A stretch of DNA of 64,000 nt from Ophioderma brevispina (Eukaryota > Echinodermata > Ophiuroidea > Amphilepidida > Ophiodermatidae), in NCBI GenBank assembly GCA_023653785.1, contig JAMKCH010001595.1:1-64000 (forward strand). Reading direction: 5' to 3'. The first letter of the stretch is position 1. Every line of letters starts with the position of its first letter. Both the position numbers and the translations under genes were made by a program. Shown here piece by piece: positions 37,985 to 49,324 of the stretch. The notes under the pieces were generated by a model. The model had not been told where the DNA came from. It searched no databases and saw nothing but the letters and a program-made list of their open reading frames with translations.

Positions 37985-38876
37985 TGCCTATGGCAAGTAT
38001 ATTGCACAATAGAACAGATATAAAGCTGGTTTGTTCGTCGATTGAACCGGGCTTTTCGATCGGAAAAAACTTGGTTTTCAAACGAAAAACCAGGTGTTGC
38101 AATTCCGATTGTCAGAGTTTTGGGATAAAACATGGTTTTCCATACGACAACAAAAAACCGGGTTTTTTTTAAACTAGATTGTCATAGTTTTCGAGCTGTT
38201 AGATCATGAGCTCCTGAGTGGCCATTAAATACAATTTTCGAGAGAGAGAAGAATCGATTGTCATTTATCATAGTTTTCGAAAAACAGGTTTATGTCGAGA
38301 AACCTGGTTTTTCGAGATTAAACTTGGTTTTTCAACTCGATTGTCTATTTTTTTGATATATAAACCTGGTTTTTCAATTGAAAAACAGGCTTTTCGAATC
38401 GATTGTCATGTTTTCGAAAAAAACAGGTTATCGATCCGAGAAAACCTGGTTTTCACACGATTAAACTTGTTTTTTTTTCAAATCGAATGTCATAGTTTTT
38501 TTTTTTTTTATAATCTGGTTGTTCACTTTGAAACAACCCCGTTTTGCGAATTTCTATTGTCACACCTTTGATCGAAAAACCAGGTTATCGACCGAGAAAC
38601 ATGGGGTTTTTCGCCATAAACTTGGTTTTTTCATTGATAAACCTGTTTTCAAATCGATTGTCATAGTTTTTTTTAAAAAGACCAAACAATTTTTAAACAG
38701 TTTTGAAAAAAAAACCAGGTTACAGTGAAAAACCAAGTTTATCGGCGAAAAACCAGTTGCTTTCCTCGGTCGAGAAAAACCTGGGGATATTCGTCGTATT
38801 ACATGGTTTTCGATTTTCTACAAAAAAAAAACAGGTTATCTGTTCTATGGTGCAATTTATACTTGCCATACATGCC
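37985..38876. mobile_element. Foldback element with AAACCAGGTTT palindrome array, copy 1
   Basis: The ends are inverted: GCCTATGGCAAGTATATTGC at 37,985 against TATACTTGCCATACATGC ending at 38,876, with AGAACAGATA / TATCTGTTCT continuing inside. The interior is a dense array of AAACCTGGTTT and AAACCAGGTTT words alternating with ATCGATTGTCATAGTTTT. The whole region can fold on itself in many registers. No real ORF. Confidence 0.8.
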
Positions 38877-40289
38877 ATATGCATTTCGATAATAGTGTTT
38901 TTAATGGGGGAAGAATCAAAAACAATCCTCACTTCCCTTGACTTATGATGATATGGGGACGTCATAATGGAAGTTTGTACTCTTTTTGATAAGTTCCGGG
39001 TGTATATATGTAGACAGCACTAGTCTATGAACCAGTTCCTGTACGGGCATTAAAATTCGAGTTTGTTGCACCCAAATGGTGATTAATTTTCCAAATAATC
39101 ACCTTGAAGGGGGGGTCCCCCCTCTGACTAGGATTAGGTTGTGTTTCCGCCCCGAAAATGCACATTAGCGCGTTTACTATTTTAAAATGGCGCCCCCCCC
39201 CCGCCATGTTTTAGGTTGAAAATTGAAACACTGTCATTGTATTTTAGATAGATATAAATAACGAAATAAAGTTTTACCTTACTGAAAGGGCTAAACTTTT
39301 AAGCGTACAAGATGGCGATGGAAGGAGTCATGTTTGGTACAATGTACTAAAATGCCCAAATTAATGGGATAAGAATGCGAGTAATATATTTTTGTTTTTA
39401 TTTATTTTTTTGAGAGCACCAACAACGGCAATAATGACATTGTATATTGTGGACATGATCTTAATAATGATGGCAGCGGTTTATTACTCGTCCGGGGGAC
39501 ATAAATCAAGAAAAACAACACCTGTTACATAATGGGACCATAAGGAAACCATTGCTGACATTTTCCCGCAATTTTCTCTCGTACTCGGGAAGGAAGATAT
39601 CTTCGGCGAGAGGAGAAAGAGGCTGGTGGTACAAGTCAGAACCAAAGAGAGCACTTTGATGTGTCGGTAAGAAAGTAGGTCACCATATTTAAATTTTTTA
39701 ATTTTGGACTTAAACTTGTAACCTTTTTTCACTGTATATTTTTTTTTACTGGAAACATCTATGGTGTCACTGAGTAGTCCTTAATTAAATACAGTCCACA
39801 CCCCGTGCATATGTCAAGTTAATAGGACTGTTGTCTTCCTATAAACATTATAGCGAGGTTTTTCAAACGGACATTAATGGCCAAAGTAGTAACCGGCTAT
39901 AGTAACAAGGCCCACTCTCTTGGCACAAGTCATACCCCACTTCGATATTTGTACATCTTGGAACATGATTTGGGTCATTATTATGAAGTGTTATTAATGA
40001 CGTGGAAGGATGGATCGAGCTGCTTTTTTCCTGATTTACGAACCCTAGGAAATGAATATAAAAAAAAACGCCATTTTGAAAACCACGGGGGATTCCACAG
40101 TCCCCTTGACTAATACGCCAATCTGCCACCCTGGGAATTCTCCATCACAACTTTTCTTGTTCTCTGGGACTCTGGGACCTACTTAAGTTATCTAAATAGG
40201 TGTGATGTTTTAATCATTGAAATCCACGGAGTCCACGTCCCTTGATAGTGTGTGTCTATGGAAAATGGCAGTTTCAGTTTTGAGTGACA
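38877..40289. other. Right part of duplication C copy 1 and spacer
   Basis: The part up to 40,082 matches 46,539-47,650 and includes the left arm (39,010-39,315) of the inverted repeat described at 46,631-48,065. The right arm is missing here. The spacer 40,083-40,289 has no recognised content. Confidence 0.55.
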
Positions 40290-40829
40290 TGCGAATTTAT
40301 GCGTCATTGTGACGTAATGACTAAGCATGTTGGTACTATTTTGGTAACAATGGAAAAGGGGAGGACCATAGCTATCTATTGGTACAAATCACGTGTCTGT
40401 GACCTGTTCCTGTTGGTGAGGCCTGTTTGTACTTTTTCCGTAAGGGGGTGGTTACCCCCCCATCCATCACTTTGGGTGGTCACTCTGTATCTTTACCTCT
40501 ACCCCGGTGGTTGTTGTTTTCGATTAAAAGAGCGGAACATGTCAGATTGGACAATTACTAAAGGTAGTGTTTTGGCACCAAAAAAGGGGGTTTAGCAAAG
40601 CGGGCAAAGACCTGAGGGTTACCACCCCCACTTCGGTAGAAGAGGGTAGATCAGCGATCAAAACTTCAAATTTAGTCACATTTTTTAGATAAAACTAAAA
40701 CTATTGGTTTAATTTCCAATGTCAGACACGTAACGTTCAATTATGCTTATTGGGTATAGCTACCATTTCTTAAAAACACCCCACCATGGAGCGGCTACCC
40801 ACTTGAGGTATGATTTTTTATTTAAAATT

Positions 40830-42180
40830 AGTTAAATTTTAAATTGGAGTTCTCATTCATTAAAAAGGTATGATAGACCACTCCTAAATAACGTAGATAT
40901 GACATTCCTAACCGTCCGGTTGTCTCCGCTGTCAAGTAATGCTCGCCAGTGAAGCCCCCCCCCCCCAATCTCACACCACCAAACACTGTTATTATATTGA
41001 CATCTTTCCTAGTATTTCCAATAATGATAGAGGCCTGTTACATTTCTCTAGTTTCTCACTATAATGCGAGGGCCCTTTCTATGAGGTCTGCCTGGCTTTA
41101 GATTCTGAATGTAGGGGGATTTTTCCAATGCAAAAAGTAACTCCAATGCTGATAAGTGTAACAATCTCCAATGCGATGTCATTATGTCTGCAGAAAGAAA
41201 AACCCCACAGAGGAAAACCGATAGTCATGATTCAAAACGTAACTGGAATCCTTTACCATCGCAGAGGCCCACGGCAACAGTATGGAAGTGCTAATACTAC
41301 GTGAAAAAAAAATTGTTTTGCAACGGTTGCAGAGGACCTTGACCTTGATAAAGTCACTGATCATAGATTTGTTGTTGTTCTAATTAAAGCAATCAAATAG
41401 ACTTTAGATATTGAAAAAAATGAAAGAAAAAGAAAACGATTAGAAAATAAGCAAGATATGACCAATTTGGTAAGCACACCCCTTTTTCTTCCATTCCAAT
41501 GGGATTTACACAGTCAAGCAAGAATACGTCAATGTACGATATACGGGGCATAGCATTAAGAAAGTAATGATGACCCATGCTATTTTGTTTAATTGATCTA
41601 TGAATAGCCATAATCTCCTCCATTGATCTTCAAAAAGAATTTAATGTTCACACAAAATCTCACCCAATTAATCCTGATGTGTAAATGAAAACACTACTAC
41701 TTTCAACACTACTACTGTAATCCAGGTATAGATACAAGTTATGCCAATTAAAGGGACTTAACTCTTTGCAATATCCTAAACAATGGGAAGATCTTGTTTT
41801 CTTGCTCTGCAACAGGTGAATTGGTGTTTGGATTCGTCATATCAGTTGGCACATTGGTATAAATAAATTCATTGATTAATCCGTAGTTGAAATAAGCAAG
41901 AAAATGTAGCATGAAGTTGACAAAGGCATTATGATATTAATATTGTACATTCTCACAAACACAAGTTTAATGTGTGTAAATCCCATAGGGGCGTGCTTAC
42001 AAATTTGGTCATATCTGGCTTATTATTTAGTCGATTTCTTTCATTTTTTCAACATTTGGAAGTATATTAGACGTGTTTTATAAAAACAACACTAAATCTA
42101 TGATATAGGGATTGCATTAAGGTCAAAATCATCTTTCATCCTTGCACAATTTATTTTTTGATTCACGTAGTATGTATGTG
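40830..42180. other. Interior of duplication C copy 2, no gene seen
   Basis: AT-rich; matches 33,430-35,640 without the palindrome array. No ORF of interest. Confidence 0.5.
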
Positions 42181-44400
42181 AAAACAGGCACCGTTGTATA
42201 AGCAACCTCAATGTCCACAGACAATAACATCGAAGTCCTCATCATTGAGCTTAGCTCTGCCATAGTTACATCAATCTACAAACCTCCATCAGTAGATTTC
42301 AAGCACCCTTATTTCATGATTTTTATTTAGCATGATTGTTCTGGATCCTGTCCGACAAACCCCACATCGACCAATCGGTATCCAAGTCAACGCTGCCGTA
42401 AGATCAAAGTGCCCTTCAAGCGGCACTTTAATTATAGGAAAACAGACTGGCAAGATTTCACTGATGATCTGGACCAGAATGTGAATAGGATTGCCCCCAA
42501 ACCCCATAACTATCACAAATTTGCCCAACTAGTGAACAAGACTGCCAGAGATTCATACTCAGAGGCCGTAGGACAGAATGCATACCAGGCCTTTCCAGTG
42601 AATGTGCTAAAGAATATTAAGAGTATAGCACCATGTTTGAAGCTGATGTTCTCAGCTAAAACAACTGCTAAGCAGAGGAGGTGTCGGCGAGGATCTCCCA
42701 GGAAAAGATCAAAACCTGGCACACTTTAATTGAATCCACTGATATGACACATGACAGCAAGAAAGCATGGTTTACCATCCGAAAGCTTCGAGGGGATCCA
42801 ACAGAACCTCTACAGCAGCCAAATGTTACACCCTTTTAAATGGCAAGTGCTGCAAAAAGCCCAAGAAGCTCAAACTAGACCATTAGAGGTATGGTGGTTT
42901 CACCCGACCCTTCAACATGGACGAACTGGAAACCAGTATTGCTAAACTTCAACCAGGAAAAGCAGTAGGCCTTGACAATATCTCAATTGAGCAGCTGAAA
43001 CACTTCTGCCCAGTAGCAAAGGAATGGCTTCTTGAGCTCTACAATTGCTGCCTTATCTCCCACAGGTTCCCAAAGATCTGGGGGAAAGCACATGTTATGG
43101 CACTATTAAAGCCTGGGTAAGACCTATCTAATCCCAAGAGCTATAGACCAATATCACTCCTCAGCCATACCTACAAGCTCTTTGGACATCTCCTGCTCAA
43201 TCGCATCGCACCTATGATAGACCAACACCTCATACCAGAACAAGCAGGTTTCCGGCCAGGCAAATCAACAACAAGCCAATGCAAGTACTCAACCTAACTC
43301 AACACATTGAGGATGGTTTCGAGAAGGGTTTGGAGTCGTGTTTGTTGGCCTATTAGCAGCGTATGGCACTGTTAATCAAGATGCTTACTCCATAAGATTC
43401 TGGAACTCACCAATGACATCCGCGTGACTGAGTTCATCCAAGGATTGTTTGATAACCGGGTGTTTTTGTTCAGCTAGGAGCCAAGAAGGGCTGATGGCGT
43501 AGGCTTAAGAATGGATTACCCCAAAGGAGCGTGCTCGCACCTCTCCTGTTCAACATCTATATCAAACGACCAACTTAGGAGTGCATGATCCTGTCGTTTT
43601 AGCAATGCAGGCGGTCTTGAATTAGCGCACAAGATGCAGACTTCACAGTTGTCGAAGAGACTCTCCTCAAAGCTTTGGATGGACTCACTCCTTATTACGG
43701 GGAAAGCCACCTACGTGCAAACCCATCCAAGATACAGGTGTGTGCTTTTCATCTACGCAACCGTGAAGCCAAAGTCAGCTTAAAGTAACCTGGTCTGGAA
43801 CACCCCTGGAGCCCTGTGATAATCCTGTCTACTTAGAACTTACATTGGACCGCACTCTCTTATAAAACCCACATCAAGAAGACGAAGAGTAAGGTATGTT
43901 CACCCAATAACATCTTGAACAAACTCACTGGCACAAGATAGGGTGCTCGCCCACATACCGTATGATCGACGACACTTGCCCTGTGCTAATTATGTGCAGC
44001 CTATGCTTGCCCTGTATGGGAAAGATCAACCCATGCCAAGAAGCTTGACCAAGCATTAAATGCCTCCTGCCGGATTATCACAGGATGTCTTAACCCAACA
44101 CCAACGGACAACTTATACATCCTAGCAGGAATTGCTCCACCAGATATCCGTCGTAGTGTAGCGAGCAATCAAGGGCCTAGCTGCCAAGTATCTAATGTGA
44201 AGCGCCCAATGTCTGGACAGAGAACAGTTGCTAACCCCCTTAAATCCTCATGGGCAGAATGGCGATGTCTCAACAGATTGAGAACCAGAACTGGCCAATC
44301 TTAGGTTTCCTTGCAGAAGTGGGGCTACCTGGAAACAGATCAGGTATAGATCACCTATGATTGCAGAACTGCACCACAAGGACCTTGCAGAATTCAGTGA
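42180..44400 (+). pseudogene. Dead LINE (jockey/CR1-like endonuclease-RT), copy 2
   Basis: In order: an endonuclease fragment (NNIEVLIIELSSAIVTSIYK, about 42,210-42,280); a linker frame at 42,409-42,729 (FKRHFNYRKTDWQDFTDDLD); the RT entry at 42,917-43,120 (GKAVGLDNISIEQLK, then FPKIWGKAHVMALLKPG); SYRPISLL-type DNA at 43,135; PEQAGFRPGKST at about 43,225; the AAYDTVN-type region near 43,350; and a C-terminal part at 43,920-44,170 (PTDNLYILAGIAPPDIRRS). At the expected catalytic YADD the frame reads NAGG (43,604-43,615). Frameshifts are frequent, so no active enzyme is encoded. Clade assignment rests on resemblance only. Confidence 0.85.
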
Positions 44401-44639
44401 AGCAGCCAGACATTGTACGCACCTATGCCCGGATCATATTTGAGAATCACTGTGTTTGGATACGATTAGAAGAAAAAGTACCCACCCCCCCGCTTTTGGA
44501 TTGGACCAGCGGAAAAGCACTTTCGGTACATTTTTTAATTGCCAGTAGTCACCACTCGTATTCAACGGAAAAGGTACCTCCAGAATCAACTTCAAAAAAA
44601 TAGTGGCCATACTTTATGGTATCACCCCTTCAGTGTTTT

Positions 44640-45555
44640 CCCATGCTAAAAACCCACTGGGTTATTAGGCCAAGGAATTTAGTTTTACGTGGAAATTTCT
44701 GGGAACAAGCTGAAAATGTCGGAATTGGTGCAGAAATGAGTCTAGAATACATACGAAAAGTCCCCTAAAATCCGCCTTGTGCTTTTTCAGAAATAAGGGG
44801 GCAAAAATTGTACAGGGGGAAATTACCAAAATATAAGAATTGCCTTAATTGTTCCAAGCATTTTTTCATGTCCAGGATCAATAAAAGGTATGTTTGCCAT
44901 CTACAAACGTCGGTTAAGTACTACGACTAAAATTCAATCATGGTCATCCTGGGGGTAAAGATTTCAAATGATCCAATTTCATTGAAACCAGATTCAAAAT
45001 GCTAGTAGAGTCAATAAAAACGAAAAGGTAATTCAAATCACTACATGGATTCAATATGACAATAAGAGCAGAAATCAGTGACACCCATGAGCCTGTAGAA
45101 CCAACACACTTGGCCCGTAAATTTGACAGTAATAACCATCACCTGTTTAAATATTCATTTGGTGTCATGTACAACTATGAAGACTTTGACACATCTTTCA
45201 GAAGAATCCGACCATTCTGAAAATTTAACAACCAGGATGACCTTGAGCCTTTTTTACCATATATAGTTATTAAACTACAAGCATAGATAGGGCAAACTAT
45301 ACATTTTTTTTAATCCTTTGGGACATGACAAAAAAAATGATTGGAACACATTTAAGGACAATTGGAAATATTTCGTAATTTTACCCCGTACAAACTTTTG
45401 CCCCCTTATTTATGAAAATTGCAAAAAGAGGATTTTGGGGACTTTTAGTATAATATTGCAGACACATGTCTGCACCAATTCTGACATTTCAGCTTGTCCC
45501 AGCAATTTCCACCTCCATGTTTATTTGATGAAACTCTTGGCCTATAATTTTTTGG
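44640..45555. mobile_element. Inverted-repeat (foldback) structure beside the LINE
   Basis: 44,640-44,870 is the reverse complement-like partner of 45,340-45,555. The arms share TTTTGCCCCCTTATTT, GGGGACTTTT..GTAT and TCTGCACCAATTC. The loop is about 470 bases. The outer ends run into the GGGTGATCC arm of the C family. No ORF of interest. Confidence 0.65.
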
Positions 45556-45705
45556 TAAGGTACAGGGTGATCCCAAAGCGGGGATGTGTGGGTGGAAAGC
45601 ACATCCTGCGGGAGAGAAGTACCAACACTCTCTTTGTACGGTACGCAGGAATATGACAGACACTTGATGTTGTACAATGCAAGTTATGGTTTCACCTTTC
45701 TGAGA

Positions 45706-46538
45706 GCCTATGTGCAAGTATATTGCACAATAGAACAGATAAAGCTGGTTTTTCGTCCCGATGAACCTGTACTTTTCGATCGAAAAACTTGGTTTTTTCA
45801 AATCGAAAACCAGGTTTTTCCAATTCAATTGTCAGAGTTTTGGATAAACCTGGTTTTCCAATCGACAAAACAGGTTTTTTTAACTAGATTGTCAAGTTTT
45901 CGAGCGGTTAGCTCATGAGTCCTGTAGGTGCATAAATTAACCAATTTTCAAGGAGGATCGATTGTCATAGTTTTCAAAACGTTTTTTTGATCGAGCAAAC
46001 CTGGTTTTTCGACGATAAACTTGGTTTTTCAAATCGAGTGTCATATTTTTTTTTTTGATAAACCTGGTTTTTTAATTGAAAAACCAGGCTTTTCGAATAC
46101 GATTGTCATAGTTTTCGAAAAAACAGGTTTATCGACCGAGAAACCTGGTTTTTCAACGATAAACTTGTTTTTTTTTTCAAATCGATTGTCATAGTTTTTT
46201 TTTTATAAATCTGGTTTTTCAATTGAAAAACCAGGTTTTTCGAATTCGATTGTCACACCTTTTGAAAAACAAGGTTTATCGACCGAGAAACCTGGGTTTT
46301 CGCCATAAACTTGGTTTTTCATTGATAAACCTGTTTTTTAAATTCGATTGTCATAGTTTTTTAAAAACCAGGTTTCTCGATTGAAAAACCAGGTTTATCA
46401 GTGAAAAACCAAGTTTATCGGCGAAAAACCAGGTTTCTCGGTCGATAAACCTGGTATTTCGTCGATACATGGTTTTTCGATTGTCTACAAAAAAACAGGT
46501 TTATCTGTTCTATGGTGCAATATACTTGCCATAGATGC
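45706..46538. mobile_element. Foldback element with AAACCAGGTTT palindrome array, copy 2
   Basis: Counterpart of 37,985-38,876 with cleaner repeats. Ends are GCCTATGTGCAAGTATATTG at 45,706 and TATACTTGCCATAGATGC ending at 46,538. Interior units read GAAAAACCAGGTTTTTCGA, CGATTGTCATAGTTTTC and GATAAACCTGGTTTTTC. Confidence 0.82.
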
Positions 46539-46630
46539 CATATGCATTTCTATAATAGTGTTTTTGAGTGGGGGGGAAGAATCAAAAAACAATCGCTCAC
46601 TTCCCTAAGTCTAAGTGTGTATATATTAGA

Positions 46631-48065
46631 CAGCACTTAGTCTATGAACCAGTTCCTGTACGGGCATTAAAATTCGAGTTTGTTGCACCCACATGGTGAT
46701 TAATTTTCCAATATATCACCTTGAAGGGGGTGTCCCCCTGACTAGGATTAGGTGTGTTTCCGCCCCGAAATGTTGCACATTAGCGCGTACTATTTTAAAA
46801 TGGCCGCCATTGTTTTATGAAAAACTGTCATTGTATTTTCATTATAGATAGGAATAAACGAAATAAAGTTTTACCTTACTGAAATGGGCTTAAACATTTA
46901 AGCGTCCAAGATGGCCGCTGGAAGGAGTCATGTTTTGTTAAATGTACTAAAATTGCCAAATTAATGGGATAAGAATGCGAGTAATATTTTGAGAGCACCA
47001 ACAAGAGAATTAATGACATTTGTATATTGTGGACATGATCTTAACTAATGATGGCAGCGGTTATACTCGCTCCGGGGGACATAAATCAAGAAAAACAACA
47101 CCCTGTACATAATGGGAACCATAAGGAAAACTATTGATGACATTTTCCCGCAATTTTCTCTCGTACTGGGAAGGAAGATCATCTCGGCAGTAGAGGAGAA
47201 AGAGCTGGTGGTACAAGTCAGAAACAAAGATAGCACTTGATGTGCTCGAAAGAAAGTTAGGTCACCATATTTAAATTTTCCTTCTACATATAGAAACCTT
47301 TTTTCACTTTTATATTTTTTATTTCTACTGGGAAACATCTATGACGTCAATGAGTAGTCCTTAAATACAGTCCATACCCATTTAATATGATCAAGTTAAT
47401 AGGAACTGTTGTCTTCCTATGAACTATTATAGAGTCGGTTTAAACGACATTATATGGCCAAAGCAGTAACCAGCTATAGTAACAGCACTCTCTTGGACAA
47501 GTTAATACCCCACTTCGATATTTGTACATCTTGGAAATGATTTAGGGTGATTATTATGAAGTGTTATTTAATGACGTGGAAAGGATGGATAGAGCTGTTT
47601 TTCTTCCTGATTTACGCACCCTAGACTGAATATAAACACTGCCATTTTGAACAATAAGTCTGTACGTAAAATATAAATGCCATAAATTCTTTTTGGAGCT
47701 CCCAAAATATTACCCAGGTTCTTATTTCAACAATTTGCCATTTTAAGTTCGCTTAGCAAAATATGCCTCGTTGCGGCGGCCATCTTGGACGCCTAGATGT
47801 TTAAGCCCCTTCAGGAAGTTAAAAACTTGATTTCGTGGTAGTCGTGGATAAAATTTCTATCTGTTATGAAATTATGCAGTTTTAAGACATAAAACAATGG
47901 CGGCCATTTGAAATGGGCAGTGCACAACGTTGCATCTGTCGGAGGCGAAAACATATCCTAATCCTGTCAGGGGGAATCCCAAGTGATATACGGTATGGGA
48001 AAATTAATCACATTCCGATTGGGGCACCGAACGTAAAATTGAAGATGGAGCGTAGCTCATGGACT
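46631..48065. mobile_element. Long inverted repeat with about 290-base arms
   Basis: The left arm 46,631-46,922 and right arm 47,772-48,065 are inverted copies. They share GTGATTAATTTTCC, CCCCCTGAC.AGGATTAGG, AAATGGCCGCCATTGTTTTATG and GTCCAAGATGGCCGC. The central 850 bases contain cttcctgatttacg and a 97-residue minus-strand frame with no recognised family. It is probably a non-autonomous DNA element. Confidence 0.65.
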
Positions 48066-48528
48066 TTCTCTTCAAAGTTGACATGACCCAATATAGGGCT
48101 GAAGGGCGAGCTCATGGCAGCCCACATCGGATTGGATCGGCACAAATATGTTTTGTAAAGATTTAGTTGCGGAACATGACCAAACACACACACACAGGAA
48201 GGAAGAGAGAGAGCTATGACCCCCCCCACCCCACACACACAAGCGGTCTGTATGTGGTTCGATAGGGGACACTAGTCCGAAACCTACTGATCGGGGACAC
48301 ACAATGGCCCCGATATTGGGTTTCAGGGCGTGTTTGTGGTTTTATGTTTCCCTATCAGTGGGTTAGGGCCAGAAAAACAACACAAAACTTGTGTGTTTTC
48401 TAGCCCTCCCCCCCCAAAAAAAAAAAACCGGGGTCATGCCATTGTTAGCACTTTTAGACAAGGCTAACCCCTGGTGTAGGTCCTACGATAGGGGACATCC
48501 CCGGTCGTCAAATGTCTCCGATCGGAGG
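48066..48528. other. Intergenic with CA/GA tract
   Basis: CACACACA followed by GGAAGGAAGAGAGAGAG at about 48,183-48,215 is a third, diverged copy of the tract in 48,529-48,694. GATAGGGGACA occurs twice (about 48,261 and 48,487). No gene. Confidence 0.5.
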
Positions 48529-48694
48529 TTTACAAGTTCACTACGCACGAACAAACACACACACACACACAGGAAAGAAGAGAGAGAGAGAAACAACCAC
48601 ACACACACACGGAGACGTAAGTGATATTTTGGCAAACAGCTTCGGTACTGTGTGATGTTATCCACTTTGTTGGCCCAATTTTGCAAAGAACTTT
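48529..48694. repeat. Direct repeat flanking the SINE, copy 1
   Basis: Matches 49,013-49,177: gtttacaagttcac, CA tract, ggaaagaagagagagag, a second CA tract, agacgtaagtgatattttgg, cagcttcggtactgtgtgat and ttggcccaattttgca. On the minus strand it repeats the stop and last codons of the possible exon at 49,139-49,319. Confidence 0.85.
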
Positions 48695-49010
48695 TAATAA
48701 TAATAATAATACCGACATTTATATAGCGCCTTTTCCACAGGATACAAAGCGCTGTTGCCTATTATTATTACGCTGCCTTCAGGAAATCGTCACAATCATT
48801 TCGCTTCACCTAGGCCGGCAGCCGGCCAAGCGCACATGCCTATCAGCACTTAGATTGTAATATCCCCCATAACAGCTACCCGAATATCGCTTGGGTCAAC
48901 GAAGCAAGTGAGGTAAAGTGCCTTGCCCAAGTGCACAACACATTGGCCACAGCGGTGCTCGAACCCACAACCTTTGGATCATGAGTCGGCAGTCATATCC
49001 ACTGGACCAC
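48695..49010 (-). mobile_element. tRNA-derived SINE, near full length
   Basis: On the minus strand the head begins GTGGTCCAGTGG (A-box-like) at 49,010. The B box GGTTCGAGC is near 48,960, followed by the conserved GGGCAAGGCACTTTACCTC. The element ends with a GCGCTATATAAATGTCGGT tail and a TTA repeat (48,695-48,710). It lies between two direct repeats of about 160 bases. Confidence 0.8.
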
Positions 49011-49012
49011 AT

Positions 49013-49177
49013 GTTTACAAGTTCACACGCACGCACACACACACACACACACACAGGAAAGAAGAGAGAGAGAGAAACACACACACACACAGGAGACGTA
49101 AGTGATATTTTGGCAAACAGCTTCGGTACTGTGTGATGTTATCCGCTTTGTTGGCCCAATTTTGCAAATAACTTTTT
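49013..49177. repeat. Direct repeat flanking the SINE, copy 2
   Basis: See 48,529-48,694; the two copies differ mainly in the CA-tract lengths. The end at 49,139-49,177 overlaps the possible coding exon on the minus strand. Confidence 0.85.
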
Positions 49178-49319
49178 GCCAAACTGGGATTTACTGCGAG
49201 ACTCCCAAGTTAATTTCTTCATTTTTTTTCGGATTTGGTTCACCGGCTCTGGAAACAGGGTCTCCTTAGTAACGTTAACGTTATTTGCAATATCCATCAT
49301 TTTTCTACTTTGCTCTTCT
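49139..49319 (-). CDS. Possible terminal coding exon of an unrecognised gene
   Basis: On the minus strand a reading frame of about 58 codons follows a possible splice acceptor (TATTTTGTTAG) and ends at TAA. The peptide is lysine-rich but not low-complexity (it includes TKETLFPEPVNQIRKK and WESRSKSQFGKK). The last codons and the stop are repeated in the duplicated segment at 48,529-48,694, with one synonymous Ser change and one Leu-to-Phe change. This could be the end of a real gene whose other exons lie elsewhere, a processed fragment, or chance. No family is recognised. Confidence 0.25.
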
Positions 49320-49324
49320 AACAA

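Larger units (their letters stand above)
32880..40082 (+). repeat. Segmental duplication C, copy 1
   Basis: Aligns in order with 40,290-47,650: ccatccatcactttgggg, gatcagcgatcaaa, the LINE, the palindrome array, aagtttttcc-type segments and tcttcctgatttac. It has an extra palindrome array (33,495-33,865) and lacks about 1.4 kb of LINE DNA. Its outer segment at 32,880-33,120 is an inverted copy of 37,780-37,975, so the unit is built on a long inverted-repeat element. Confidence 0.85.
40290..47650 (+). repeat. Segmental duplication C, copy 2
   Basis: Second copy of 32,880-40,082. It keeps the complete LINE remnant and both arms of the C-family inverted repeat: left arm 40,300-40,560 (ttggtact, ccatccatcactttgggtgg, ctgtatctttacctc) and right arm 45,540-45,700 (ggtaaggtacagggtgatc, gaagtaccaacactc). 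Confidence 0.85.

Noticed and set aside
47045..47338. 97-residue minus-strand ORF inside the inverted repeat
   Set aside because: A similar frame occurs at 39,484-39,732 but with a frameshifted end; both lie in duplicated repeat DNA and no family is recognised.
48945..49010. tRNA gene suggested by A-box and B-box motifs
   Set aside because: No full cloverleaf; the motifs belong to a SINE with a conserved body and TTA tail.
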